A stretch of 64,000 bases of DNA from VRUE01 sp033856195. Lineage in GTDB: Bacteria > Actinomycetota > Thermoleophilia > Solirubrobacterales > 70-9. The notes beneath the pieces are model-generated. The model saw only the letters and a program-made list of their open reading frames with translations. It did not search any database and was not told the DNA's origin. Positions 34,090 to 43,082 of this stretch are shown in pieces (positions within the stretch are counted from its first letter, which is position 1; the number at the start of each line of letters is the position of its first letter). A program made the position numbers and the translations under genes. The DNA is taken from contig JAWVFL010000041.1 of assembly GCA_033856195.1 (NCBI GenBank), positions 1 through 64,000 on the forward strand, read 5' to 3'.

Positions 34090-35349
34090 ATGACCGAGAT
34101 CGCGATCGAAGCAAAGGACCTCGGCAAGAGCTACGCGCTCGGGCTCGGCTCGCGCGGCTACGACACCCTGCGCGAGAGCATCGTCAATACCGCCAAGCGC
34201 TCGCTCGGCAGGCTCTCCGGCCGCGGCGAGAAGGCCGAGGTAGAGATGCTCTGGGCGCTGCGCGACCTCTCGATGACGATCCACCAGGGTGAGGTCGTCG
34301 GCCTGATCGGCCACAACGGCGCCGGCAAGAGCACGCTGCTGAAGATCCTCTCCCGCATCGTCGAGCCGACCACCGGCTGGGTCGACGTGACCGGGCGGGC
34401 GGGCTCGCTGCTCGAGGTCGGAACCGGCTTCCATCCCGAGCTGACCGGCCGCGAGAACATTTTCCTCAACGGCTCGATTCTCGGCATGCGACGGGCGGAG
34501 ATCCGCGCCCGCTTCGACGAGATCGTCGAGTTCGCCGACATCGAGCGCTTTCTCGACACGCCGGTCAAGCGCTACTCGAGCGGCATGTCGGTGCGGCTCG
34601 CCTTCGCCGTCGCGGCTCACCTCGAGCCCGAGATCCTGCTGGTCGACGAGGTGCTCGCCGTCGGCGACGCCGCCTTCCAGCGCAAGTCGCTGGCGAAGAT
34701 GAGCGAGGTCGCCCAGCAGGGGCGCACGGTGGTCTTCGTCTCACACAACCTGGCGATCATCCAGGCGCTCTGCGAGCGCGGCATCCTGCTCGAGCACGGG
34801 CGCGCGATCGCCGATGCGCCGGTCGAGGAGGCCATCGACGGCTACCTGCGCTCGCTCGAGCGGGCCGCCTCCGGCGACCTAGTCGGCCGCACCGACCGCG
34901 ACGGCCGTGCCTGGGAAGAGATCCTGGTCAAGCGCCTCTACGTCGAGGACACGAGCAGCGGCGAGAAGGACGTGGTCGTCGGCGGCCGCCAGGCGCGCAT
35001 CATCATCGAGCTGACCGGGGTGGCGCCGATGATGGAGTGCAGCCTGACCGTCCTCAACAGCCTCGGCCAGCCGGTCACCAGCTTCGACAGTGAGGTCACC
35101 GCGGCCTCTGACGTCCGCGACAGCGATCTCGGCCCGCGGATCGAGTGCGAGATCGAGACCCTGCCGCTGGTGCCAGGTCGCTACCGGATCGACGTCATGC
35201 TGAAAGGGCGGCGCCAGATCCAGGACGGGCTGCAGGCGGCCGCCTTCTTCGACGTCGAGCCCGGCGTTCTCGCCGGCAGGCCGATGCCGATGGCGGGCGC
35301 CGACGGCGACGTCGTGCTGCCCCACCGCTGGCACCTGCCGGCGGCCTGA
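34090..35349 (+). CDS. wzt: Polysaccharide ABC exporter ATPase with C-terminal substrate-binding domain (Wzt-like)
   Basis: The 419-residue protein has Walker A GHNGAGKST at 74-82, the ABC signature YSSGMSVRLAFA, Walker B ILLVDEVLAVGD and the switch histidine VFVSHN. Beyond about residue 255 it has a beta-rich Wzt C-terminal domain, which in O9a-type systems recognises the modified end of the glycan before export. The presence of this domain suggests that a chain-terminating modification exists in this locus. The start is ATG 34090. Confidence 0.93.
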   Translation: MTEIAIEAKDLGKSYALGLGSRGYDTLRESIVNTAKRSLGRLSGRGEKAEVEMLWALRDLSMTIHQGEVVGLIGHNGAGKSTLLKILSRIVEPTTGWVDVTGRAGSLLEVGTGFHPELTGRENIFLNGSILGMRRAEIRARFDEIVEFADIERFLDTPVKRYSSGMSVRLAFAVAAHLEPEILLVDEVLAVGDAAFQRKSLAKMSEVAQQGRTVVFVSHNLAIIQALCERGILLEHGRAIADAPVEEAIDGYLRSLERAASGDLVGRTDRDGRAWEEILVKRLYVEDTSSGEKDVVVGGRQARIIIELTGVAPMMECSLTVLNSLGQPVTSFDSEVTAASDVRDSDLGPRIECEIETLPLVPGRYRIDVMLKGRRQIQDGLQAAAFFDVEPGVLAGRPMPMAGADGDVVLPHRWHLPAA

Positions 35350-35364
35350 GCTCGCGGCTCAGGC
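35344..35364. terminator. Bidirectional hairpin between wzt and the convergent operon
   Basis: GCCTGAGC (35344-35351) pairs perfectly with GCTCAGGC (35357-35364) across the loop TCGCG. The TGA of wzt lies in one arm and the TGA of the convergent gene in the other, so a single 21-base hairpin carries both stop codons. Confidence 0.6.
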
Positions 35365-37002
35365 GCCGCCGAGCCAGAGCTTGCGCAGGAAGGTGCGCAG
35401 CGAGTCGGTGCCGCGGATCTCCAGCCGCGGCAGCCGCACTGGGTCTTCGTCGAAGCGGGCCAGGCCGGGATGCGTGGTGCAGGCGCCGAGGAAGCCCGCT
35501 TCTTCGGTGGCGACGATGGCGCGCTCGTCGCGGCGCCCATATGGGTAGGCGAAGGTCATGACCGGGGCGTCGAGCGCTGTTTCGAGCTCGCGCTTGCAGC
35601 CCTCGATCTCCTCGCGCTGGGTCGCATCGTCGGCGTCGGGAAGCGAGCAGTGGTTGCGGGTGTGGCCGCCGATCTCGTGGCCGGCGTCGCGCAGCTCACG
35701 GGCCTGCCCGGCGCTCAGCGTCGGCCGCTCGCCGAGCGGCGGCTCACCGTCCCAGTCGTTGCCGATGTCGAGCTTCTGGCTGACCAGGAAGAGCGTCGCC
35801 GGGAAGCCGTGGCGGTTGAGAATCGGGTGGGCGACTTCGAGGTTGTCGCGGTAGCCGTCGTCGATCGTGATCACCAGCGCCCGTCGTGGTGGCAGGCGAC
35901 AATCGCGCAGGCAGCGGGCCAGCTCCTCGAAGGTGATCGGGCGGTAGCGCAGCAAGGCGAGCGCCCGCATCTGGCGGGCGAAGGAGCGGCGCGGGATGAC
36001 GAAGCGGCTTGCCCCTTCGTCGTCGGCGCCGAAGCCGTGGTACATCAGGATCGGCACGCGGCGGGTGATGCGCAGCCACTTCTCGCGGTTGACCCTTTCC
36101 AGTACCCCGCGCCAGAAGGCATAGCGGGAGAGGAAGCAGAACCAGATCTGCTTGCGAGCCTCGCCCGGCAGCAGCCGACCCGCCGCTGCCAGCGCCCGGG
36201 GCGAAACCCGGAAGCTCAACAGCAGCCTGCGCAGCAGCACCTCGCGCAGGGTCGGCTCGCTGAACCAGCCGAACAGCTTCGGCATCATCGCCGGGTGGCG
36301 CTCGACCAGATCGACGTAGCTGACCCCCTGGCGGCGGGCGTCGCGGATCAACCGCCGGCCCGGCTTCTGGTCGTCGTGGACCCCATCCGCCTGCGGCAGG
36401 TAGGTGAGGACGCCGCCGTTCTCGCGTAGGCGGAAGCCGATCTCGTAGTCCTCGCCGATCGGGAACTCGGCCTCGAAGCCACCGATCTTCAGCAGCAGCT
36501 CGCGCGCGGCGGAAATGTTGCCGCCGTAGCAATCGGTCCAGCTCGGCTTCTTCTTGCCGAGGCGCTCGTAGTGGTCGTTCCAGGCGCGAGCGAAGGCCTC
36601 CGCGTACCAATCGTCGCTATCCGGCGGCCGCTGCGTGAGATGCCCCAGTCCGACGGTCATCGGGTCGCGCAGATGGGCGGCGAGGTGCTCGGAGACCAGC
36701 TCGGGGGAGGCGACGATGTCGTCGTCGATGCAGAGGCAGACGCTTCCCACGGCGGCGCGGATGCCGGCGTTGAGGACTTCGGCCTTGCCGACCTTGTCGA
36801 GGCTGAGGACGCGCAGGCGAAAAGGAGTCGCCAGCGCTTCGGCCATTGCCGCGGTGCCGTCGCTGGAGCCGTCGTCGGCGACGATGACCTCGAAGCTGTC
36901 TGGTGGGGCGTCCTGCTCTTCCAGCGTGCGCAAGCAGCGGGCGAGCAACTTGCTGCGGTTGTGGGTCGCGATCACGACCGAGAGCTGCGGCGCGGCGCTC
37001 AT
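35359..37002 (-). CDS. GT2 glycosyltransferase fused to polysaccharide deacetylase
   Basis: From ATG 37002 (AGGAG five bases upstream) the protein has 547 residues. Residues about 5-240 are GT2 (SVVIATHNRSKLLARCL, VIVADDGSSDGT, CIDDDIVASPEL, GEDYEIGFRL). After a middle helical region, about 330-547 form a NodB/CE4 deacetylase (VPILMYHGFG, LVITIDDGYRDNL, IGGHTRNHCSLPD, FAYPYGRRDERA). The fusion implies that transfer of an N-acetyl sugar and its deacetylation are coupled. It is the last gene of the ten-gene minus-strand glycan operon. Confidence 0.9.
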   Translation of the reverse strand: MSAAPQLSVVIATHNRSKLLARCLRTLEEQDAPPDSFEVIVADDGSSDGTAAMAEALATPFRLRVLSLDKVGKAEVLNAGIRAAVGSVCLCIDDDIVASPELVSEHLAAHLRDPMTVGLGHLTQRPPDSDDWYAEAFARAWNDHYERLGKKKPSWTDCYGGNISAARELLLKIGGFEAEFPIGEDYEIGFRLRENGGVLTYLPQADGVHDDQKPGRRLIRDARRQGVSYVDLVERHPAMMPKLFGWFSEPTLREVLLRRLLLSFRVSPRALAAAGRLLPGEARKQIWFCFLSRYAFWRGVLERVNREKWLRITRRVPILMYHGFGADDEGASRFVIPRRSFARQMRALALLRYRPITFEELARCLRDCRLPPRRALVITIDDGYRDNLEVAHPILNRHGFPATLFLVSQKLDIGNDWDGEPPLGERPTLSAGQARELRDAGHEIGGHTRNHCSLPDADDATQREEIEGCKRELETALDAPVMTFAYPYGRRDERAIVATEEAGFLGACTTHPGLARFDEDPVRLPRLEIRGTDSLRTFLRKLWLGGA

Positions 37003-37004
37003 CT

Positions 37005-38456
37005 TCACTCCTTCCCGCTGAACTGGCGCAGCTCCTCTTCGAGCAACCCCAGATAGGTGCTGTCGCGCAGGCGCTCCGGCCGTGGCGGGCCGGCAGCCTC
37101 GATCTCGAGGTGGCGGTAATCGGAGCGGGAATGGACGATCCAGCAGAGCACGCGCAGGCCGGCGTAGGTTCGCGGCGAGAGGCCGAGGCGGGCACAGTAC
37201 TGATCGCCGCAGCGGGCGGCGACGGCTCCCAGCGACGTGGCCGGATCGAGCAGGTGCCTATAGATCTCGCGAGTGCGGCCGCTCTCGAGCGCCCCCTCGA
37301 TCACGAAGGCGGCGTTGGCGAGGAAGTAGGCGAGGTCGAGGCCGGGCAGGCCACGCGGCTCGGCCGACTCCCAGTCGAGCAGCGTCGGCGCACCGCTCTC
37401 AGCGAGGATGACGTTCCAGGGTGAGCAGTCGCGGTGCTCGCAGGTCTGGGGCAGGCCGTCGAGCTCGTCGAGCAGCGTGCGAGCGGCGCCGACGGTGCCG
37501 GGCGAGGCGACGTCGCCGAAGTTGCGCTCGAACTCCGCCAGCGGCCCGTCGAGCAGGCGCTCCTTCCAGTCGCCTGCCGTGGCTGGGCTTCCCTCGGCCA
37601 GCCCGACCAGCCACTCGGTCACGCGCCCGGCCAGTCCCTCGAAGCTCTGCGGCGAAAGAGCCCCGATCAGCGGCTTGCCGTAGATCGCGCTCTCGACAAG
37701 CGCCCGGCCGCCGGCACGCCGCCCGCGGGCGAGCAGCCGCGGGACACCGTCGAGACCAGGATGCGATCGCTCGACCGCCTCCAGCGCCGCGGCCTCGCGT
37801 TCGAGGGCGAGATCGGCCTCGGACAGCCTGGCGAACTTGACTACGGCGGCCGGCTTCGCCTCGCCGGGCGCGAACGGGAGGGCGACGACCTTGTTGATGC
37901 TGCGGTGCCCGCCGGTGAGCAGGAGGCAGGGCGAGTCGGCGGTGAGGTAAGGGGTCAAAGGGTCGTCCGCGGGGCCCTCCGGTGCCGCCCCGCCGGGAGC
38001 GCGGGCGAGCACGAAGACGGGCGCCAGCAGGCCGAGGCGCGCCACCAGGCGCCAGAGCGGCCGCAGGGCCGTGTGTAGGCGCGAGCCGGCGGGTCGGCTG
38101 GCGAGCAGGTGGTCGATCGCCGCCGGCGATTCGGGCGGCAGCCAGAACTGGGGCAGCCGCTGGGGGAGGGGGCCGGGCCAGAGCAGGCGCAGGTCGGTGA
38201 AGCCGGCCTGGCCGAGGCGCTGCCGCGCCCGCTGCGTCCCGCGCAGGCGCGGGACCCGCCAGGTGCAGAGCAGCTCGCCTCCGGCCGGGAGGGTGCGTTG
38301 TGCGGCGGTGAGGGCACGGCGGCTGGGGAAGCCGATTCGGGGCGGCTCCGCCGCGGGCAGGGAATCCTCACGGCGCAGCAGGAAGCGCCAGTCGTTTCGC
38401 CGCAGCAGCGCGTTGCGGCGCTCCTCTGGCAGCGACTCAATCGAGGTCTGGTCCAT
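37005..38456 (-). CDS. Phosphotransferase-like protein (APH/choline kinase fold) with methyltransferase-like N-terminus
   Basis: I start the 483-residue protein at ATG 38456, which overlaps the previous stop by one base (TAATG). The C-terminal half has the aminoglycoside-phosphotransferase catalytic loop CEHRDCSPWNVIL (His, Asp and Asn of the Brenner motif) and the metal Asp in LLDWESAEP. The N-terminal 110 residues (ELLCTWRVPRLRGTQRARQR, GFTDLRLLWPGPLPQRLPQF) resemble the tail of a class I methyltransferase, but I see no SAM-binding loop. In a glycan operon it may phosphorylate a sugar or lipid carrier; antibiotic resistance is less likely. Confidence 0.75.
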   Translation of the reverse strand: MDQTSIESLPEERRNALLRRNDWRFLLRREDSLPAAEPPRIGFPSRRALTAAQRTLPAGGELLCTWRVPRLRGTQRARQRLGQAGFTDLRLLWPGPLPQRLPQFWLPPESPAAIDHLLASRPAGSRLHTALRPLWRLVARLGLLAPVFVLARAPGGAAPEGPADDPLTPYLTADSPCLLLTGGHRSINKVVALPFAPGEAKPAAVVKFARLSEADLALEREAAALEAVERSHPGLDGVPRLLARGRRAGGRALVESAIYGKPLIGALSPQSFEGLAGRVTEWLVGLAEGSPATAGDWKERLLDGPLAEFERNFGDVASPGTVGAARTLLDELDGLPQTCEHRDCSPWNVILAESGAPTLLDWESAEPRGLPGLDLAYFLANAAFVIEGALESGRTREIYRHLLDPATSLGAVAARCGDQYCARLGLSPRTYAGLRVLCWIVHSRSDYRHLEIEAAGPPRPERLRDSTYLGLLEEELRQFSGKE

Positions 38457-39565
38457 TAGCCCAGCAGCTCCTCGTAGATCCCTTCCACCCGCCGGCCCAT
38501 CGGCTCGCGGCTGAACTCGGCCTCGGCCCGCGCGCGGGCCTTGCCGGCGAAGTCCGCGCGTAGCGAGGCGTCGGCGAGCAGTCGCCGCAGCGCCGTGGCC
38601 AGCGCCGGCGCATCGCCCGGAGGGACGAGCAAGCCGTCTTCGCCGTCGGCGATCAGCTCCGCGGTGCCGCCGATCGCCGAGCTGACCACCGCGCGCCGCG
38701 CTGCCATCGCCTCCAGCACCGCCAGCGAGGATCCCTCGTAGAGCGAGGGCAGGGCGAAGACGTCGCAGGAGGCGAGCAGCTGCGGTACGTCCTCGCGGCG
38801 ACCGAGGAAGAGCACCCGCTCGGTAAGGCCGAGCTGCGCCACCTCCGCTTCGAGCTGTCCACGCAGCGGCCCCTCGCCGGCGAGGACGAACCTTGCCTCC
38901 GGCACTTCGGCGGCCGCCTGGAAGAGAACGTCGTGGCCCTTCTGCTCGTCCAGCCGCGCCGGGGTGAGTATCAACGGCACGCCCTCTCTGCCGCCGAGCT
39001 CCTCGCGCAGACCCGCTGGCGCGCTCAGCTCGAAGCGGGCAAGATCGACCGCGTTGTAGACGACCTCGATCTTGTCCGCCGGCCAGCCGAAGCGCTCGGC
39101 GAGCTCGTGCGCGATCGCACCCGAGACGGCGATGTAGCGGCCGACGCCGCGCGAGAGCAGGCGCAGCTGCAGCTCGCTGGAGCGCTCCAGCTCCATCTCG
39201 GGGATCAGCTGAACCGTCGCCACGCTCGGCACCCGGGCGAGCACGGCAGCTACGAGCCCCCACTTCGCCGCCAGCGGCCAGCTCAGGTGAGCGTGGAAGA
39301 GCGCCGGTCGCTCGTGCCGCAGCCATCGCGCCAGGCCGAGCGCGTGGTGGGCGCCGGCAAGGCCGAGCGGCAGCGCGGGAACACGCCGCGTCGGCACGTC
39401 GATCGCCGCCGCACGCTCTTCAAGCGGTGCCGCGTCGCCGCCGGCGTCGAGCAGCAGGGTCGGTTGCCAGCGCGAGCGGTCGAGCGTCGCCAGCAGCATC
39501 AGCATCGCGTTCTCGGCGCCGCCGAGTTCGCGGCTATCGGTGTAGAAGAAGATCGATCGGGCCAC
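38456..39565 (-). CDS. GT4-family glycosyltransferase
   Basis: The 369-residue version starts at GTG 39565 (Val-Ala-Arg-Ser-Ile-Phe-Phe-Tyr); a GTG at 39598 would add 11 residues. It has SRELGGAENAMLML near the start, the acceptor-domain segment FHAHLSWPLAAKWG, and the donor site YEGSSLAVLEAMAARRAVV. The gene overlaps the preceding GT2 gene by 32 bases and the following phosphotransferase gene by one base, consistent with one transcript. Sugar specificity is unknown. Confidence 0.87.
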   Translation of the reverse strand: MARSIFFYTDSRELGGAENAMLMLLATLDRSRWQPTLLLDAGGDAAPLEERAAAIDVPTRRVPALPLGLAGAHHALGLARWLRHERPALFHAHLSWPLAAKWGLVAAVLARVPSVATVQLIPEMELERSSELQLRLLSRGVGRYIAVSGAIAHELAERFGWPADKIEVVYNAVDLARFELSAPAGLREELGGREGVPLILTPARLDEQKGHDVLFQAAAEVPEARFVLAGEGPLRGQLEAEVAQLGLTERVLFLGRREDVPQLLASCDVFALPSLYEGSSLAVLEAMAARRAVVSSAIGGTAELIADGEDGLLVPPGDAPALATALRRLLADASLRADFAGKARARAEAEFSREPMGRRVEGIYEELLG

Positions 39566-40568
39566 GATTGAGTTCGGTCGCCAGCCTGGCCAGCGCACCG
39601 CCTTCCTTGGATTCGCCCAGCGCGACCTCGACCCCTGCCCAGAAGGCGTAGTCGAGGGCGACGCGGTAAAAGAGCGGCTGGCGCCAGAGGCCGAGCCGCT
39701 CCAGCCTGGCGGCGAGCGCGAGGATGCCCGGGGCCAGGCTGGGCCGCGCTCGGGTCAGGCGCAGCAGCAGGGCCCGCACCGCCAGCCAGGACCGCGATCC
39801 CTCCCAGGGCGTGGCCAGGCGCAGGGCAGCGAAGGAGTCAGGATGGCGCTGGGCGAGCAGCACCGTCGTGCGCCCCTTCTCGTGCGTGTCGCGGGCCAGC
39901 CCGGCGAAGTCCTTGTCGTATTCCTGCTGCGCCAGCGCCGTGGGGTCGTAGCGGAACTCGACCCCGGCCTTGGCCAGGCGCAGCGAGAGCTCGACGTCCT
40001 CGTTGCCGTAGGGGGTGAAGGCCTCGTCGAAGGCGCCGACCTCACGCAGCAGCTCGGTCGAGAGCGAGGCGTTGCCCGAGTAGAAGTCGCGGGGGACGAA
40101 GCGGTGCTCGGGTTGGGACAGCTGCTCGAGGTGGTCGGCGAACTTCGCCTTCACGTAGCGCGCCGCGTGCGGGCTGCCCGGGTCGAGCGCGACCGGCACC
40201 GGGCCGAGCACGCAGGCTTGCGATCCCGGTAGGTGGTTGGCGAGATGGCGCTCGATGAACGCGGGCGCCGGCTCCATGTCGTCGTCGAGCAGGATCGTCA
40301 CCTCGCCGCGAGCGCTGGCGAGAGCGACGTTGCGTGCCGCTGCCCGACCGCTGCCCGAGCCCTCGACGCTGCGCAGCGCGTACGGCATCCGCTCACGCAG
40401 CTCGGCGACCATCTCGCCGCTGCCGTCGGTGGAGCCGTCGATCGAGACGAGGACCTCGTAGCTCTCCGCTGCCGCGGTCTGCCCACCGAAGGCAAGCAGC
40501 GCTCGCCGCAGCGCCTCGCGGCGCTGATGGGTGGGGATGATCACGCTGGCCCTGGGGTTGTCGTTCAC
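39534..40568 (-). CDS. GT2-family glycosyltransferase
   Basis: The 344-residue protein starts with GTG 40568 behind AGGGA. It has SVIIPTHQRREALRRAL, SIDGSTDGSGEM and the DxD site TILLDDDMEPAPAFIE, then the acceptor-side GNEDVELSLRL, the family's usual ED motif. The C-terminal quarter is Leu/Arg-rich and may associate with the membrane. It lies in the middle of the ten-gene operon. Confidence 0.88.
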   Translation of the reverse strand: MNDNPRASVIIPTHQRREALRRALLAFGGQTAAAESYEVLVSIDGSTDGSGEMVAELRERMPYALRSVEGSGSGRAAARNVALASARGEVTILLDDDMEPAPAFIERHLANHLPGSQACVLGPVPVALDPGSPHAARYVKAKFADHLEQLSQPEHRFVPRDFYSGNASLSTELLREVGAFDEAFTPYGNEDVELSLRLAKAGVEFRYDPTALAQQEYDKDFAGLARDTHEKGRTTVLLAQRHPDSFAALRLATPWEGSRSWLAVRALLLRLTRARPSLAPGILALAARLERLGLWRQPLFYRVALDYAFWAGVEVALGESKEGGALARLATELNRGPIDLLLHR

Positions 40569-40600
40569 GGCGTCCCTCTATCTTCGGCAGTTCGGGGCCC

Positions 40601-41839
40601 CTACTGCTGACTGAGATGCCGATTGCAGGTCGCCTCCCGGTAAGCGGTCTCCAGGCGTGCCGCCCAGGCGTTCGGGCTGTAGTGGGCCTCGGCGAATCTC
40701 CGTGCCCAGCCGCTCAGCGCAGCGCGGCGCTCCGGGTCGCTCAGCAGCGCCGCGGTCTCGGCCGCGAACGTCGCGGCGTCGTCGGCGATCGCTAGTGGAG
40801 GCGGGGCCTCGAAGCAGTCGAATCCCTCGCTGCCGCGACTGGTTGTCACTACGGCCTTGCCTGTCCCCAGCGCCTGCAGGACCTTCATTCGCATGCCGCC
40901 GCCGGTGCGGACGGGGGCGACGACCACAGCGGCCGCGGCCAGGTAAGGCTCCACGCTGGGTGCGTCGGGGATCACCTCGACTGCCTCGCTCGCCAGGGCG
41001 AGGATCTCCGGCGGCGCGCTGCTGCCGACGATGCGCAGGTGCGCTTCGGGTTGGCGCGAGAGCAGCTCGGGCATGATCTCGCGTGCCAGCCAGAGCGCCG
41101 CGTCGCGGTTGGGCCGGTGGGTGAAGTTGCCGACGAAGAGGATGCTCCCGGCCTGCTCCCCCTGGGGGTCCACGAGCGGCGGCAGGGAGAGGCCGAAGGG
41201 ACTGACCCGCACCCGCGGCGCGACCTCGGGAGCCAGCTCGGCAATCGCCGCGGCGTCGCGGCGGCCGAAGGCGAGCACTCGGTCGAAGCTTCGCCAGGCC
41301 GCGCGCTGGAAGCGGGGACGCTTGCGCCAGTCCAGCTCGCCGAAGGCCCAGCCCGGCCAGTTGCCGGGGGCACCGGGGTGCCACTCGACCGGACGCGGGC
41401 GCAGTACCTCGTGCTCGGTCAGCAGCGTGGGTACGCCAGCGGGTAGGCGATAGCCCGACATCGCGCTGTCCTCGACCACTGCGACGTCGAAGCTGTGTGT
41501 GCTCGCCAGGCGATCGAGGATCACCTGGATCCCGGGGTCGGCGAACCAGACGGCCCGCCACGGCTTTCCGCCCACCGCCCAGGCGCCGGCCATGCGCGTT
41601 CGCCGCCGCCAGCGCCGCCGCGCCGTCTGCGGTTGGCGCCGATCGGCGAAGTAGGCGTCGAGTCCCGAGTCGCGGAGCCGCTCGGCTGCCTCGGTTTCTC
41701 CGGGCTCCTCGCCGATGGCGCTGACGAACGTAACCTCGTCGAGCTCGCGCAGGCCGGCGATCTGGGCGTCGAGGAGAACCGGAATTGCGCCACCGCCGGC
41801 CGGTTGAGGCGGCATCGGCGCGACGATGAGGATCTTCAT
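40601..41839 (-). CDS. GT4-family glycosyltransferase
   Basis: The 412-residue protein begins MKILIVAPMPPQPAGGGAIP, typical of GT4 enzymes with a glycine-rich first loop. The middle has LLTEHEVLRPRPVEW and SILFVGNFTHRPNRDAALWL, and the donor site MRMKVLQALGTGKAVVTTSRGSEG is of the GT4 subgroup that lacks the strict ExxxxxxxE motif. The ATG at 41839 shares four bases with the stop of the gene upstream. Confidence 0.87.
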   Translation of the reverse strand: MKILIVAPMPPQPAGGGAIPVLLDAQIAGLRELDEVTFVSAIGEEPGETEAAERLRDSGLDAYFADRRQPQTARRRWRRRTRMAGAWAVGGKPWRAVWFADPGIQVILDRLASTHSFDVAVVEDSAMSGYRLPAGVPTLLTEHEVLRPRPVEWHPGAPGNWPGWAFGELDWRKRPRFQRAAWRSFDRVLAFGRRDAAAIAELAPEVAPRVRVSPFGLSLPPLVDPQGEQAGSILFVGNFTHRPNRDAALWLAREIMPELLSRQPEAHLRIVGSSAPPEILALASEAVEVIPDAPSVEPYLAAAAVVVAPVRTGGGMRMKVLQALGTGKAVVTTSRGSEGFDCFEAPPPLAIADDAATFAAETAALLSDPERRAALSGWARRFAEAHYSPNAWAARLETAYREATCNRHLSQQ

Positions 41840-43080
41840 CCGGCCTTGCCGCTGCTGGCCGCGATCACCCTCCGGTAGGCGTCCTCAAAGCGCGGCAGGA
41901 CGTTTTCCGCCCTGAAAGAGCGCGCCCGCTCCGCGGCGGCGCGCCCCATCTCCTCGCGCAGCGCCGGATCGGCGATCAGCTGCTCCATCGCGCGCTTCAG
42001 CGCCTCGACGTCGCCCTGCGGCACAAGCATCCCGGCCGAGTCGGTGAGCATGTCGGCGTGACCGCCGAGCTGGGTGCCGATCACGGGCCGGCCGCGGCTC
42101 ATGCCCTCGGCCACCGTCGCCCCCAGCGGCTCCGGCCAGAGTGATGGCATGACGCCGAACATCGCCCTGTCCCAGCTTGCCATCACGGCTGCGTTGGGCA
42201 CGTCGGTGAGCACGATCGCCTCGGGCGGGAAGTCGGCGGGGGAATCGCGCTCGTAGGTGCCCATGAGGACGAGCGGCGGCGGCGAGTCGAGCTGCCGGTA
42301 GGCGTCGAACAGCGTCTCCAGGCCCTTGACCTTGCGGAAGGCGCCGACGAAGAGGATGAAGGGCTCGGCCGGCAGGCGCGACAGCCAGCCGTCGATATCG
42401 ATTCCATCGCTGGACGGCGCCTCTTGGAAGCTCGGGATCGTCACCTCGACCAGGCCGTCCTTCGGCGCGTGCATGTGCTCGACGGTGACCTCGTGAACGT
42501 AGGTGCTGACGCTGTGCAGGCCGGTCATCTTGCGGGCCAGCAAGGGTTTGGAAAGGGCGACTCCGGCGGCAGCCAGCCAGCCCTTCGGCCGTCCGTAGTA
42601 CTCACCGGCGCAGGAGAGGCACTTGATCGGGGCCGGACCGCTGCAGGGCGCTCCCTTGCGCAGCAGGGTCCTGGTTGCGCAGAAGTAACCGTAATCGCGG
42701 GCCGAGACCAGCATCGGGATCTGTCTGCGCCCGAGCGCCACGGCAACGGAGAAGGCGAGCCAACCATAGGCATGGATGACCTCCGGCTCAAACTCGCGGA
42801 TCAGTCTGCGCAGGCCGGCGACCGTCACGGGGTCCGGAAATGGAGGCTGGTGGCGCTGGCGGTTGTCGCGGACCAGGGGCCGAAAGAGGGTGCGGAGTTG
42901 TCGCACGCGGTGCACCGTGACGCCGCCGTCCTCTTCGACCCGCGGCTGTCCGCCATGCCAGGGAGTCGCGACGGCGACCTCGTGGCCCCGCTCAGCCATC
43001 GCCCTGGCGATCAGCTGGGCCTGCCGATGGGCGCCGCCGATGAAGGGCGGGAAATGGTCGGTGGCGAGCAGGATGCGCAT
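41836..43080 (-). CDS. GT4-family glycosyltransferase with four-cysteine insert
   Basis: The 414-residue protein starts MRILLATDHFPPFIGGAHRQ. Cysteines 134, 146, 154 and 157 lie in GAPCSGPAPIKCLSCAGEYY, matching the GT4 encoded at 28822-30060 in both sequence and residue number, so the two are paralogues. The donor site is PEPLGATVAEGMSRGRPVI. It overlaps the next gene by four bases (ATGA). Confidence 0.88.
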   Translation of the reverse strand: MRILLATDHFPPFIGGAHRQAQLIARAMAERGHEVAVATPWHGGQPRVEEDGGVTVHRVRQLRTLFRPLVRDNRQRHQPPFPDPVTVAGLRRLIREFEPEVIHAYGWLAFSVAVALGRRQIPMLVSARDYGYFCATRTLLRKGAPCSGPAPIKCLSCAGEYYGRPKGWLAAAGVALSKPLLARKMTGLHSVSTYVHEVTVEHMHAPKDGLVEVTIPSFQEAPSSDGIDIDGWLSRLPAEPFILFVGAFRKVKGLETLFDAYRQLDSPPPLVLMGTYERDSPADFPPEAIVLTDVPNAAVMASWDRAMFGVMPSLWPEPLGATVAEGMSRGRPVIGTQLGGHADMLTDSAGMLVPQGDVEALKRAMEQLIADPALREEMGRAAAERARSFRAENVLPRFEDAYRRVIAASSGKAG

Positions 43081-43082
43081 CG

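Noticed and set aside
37005..39326. 773-codon version of the phosphotransferase gene
   Set aside because: The first 290 codons are an out-of-frame reading of the upstream GT4 gene; the coupled ATG at 38456 gives the credible start.
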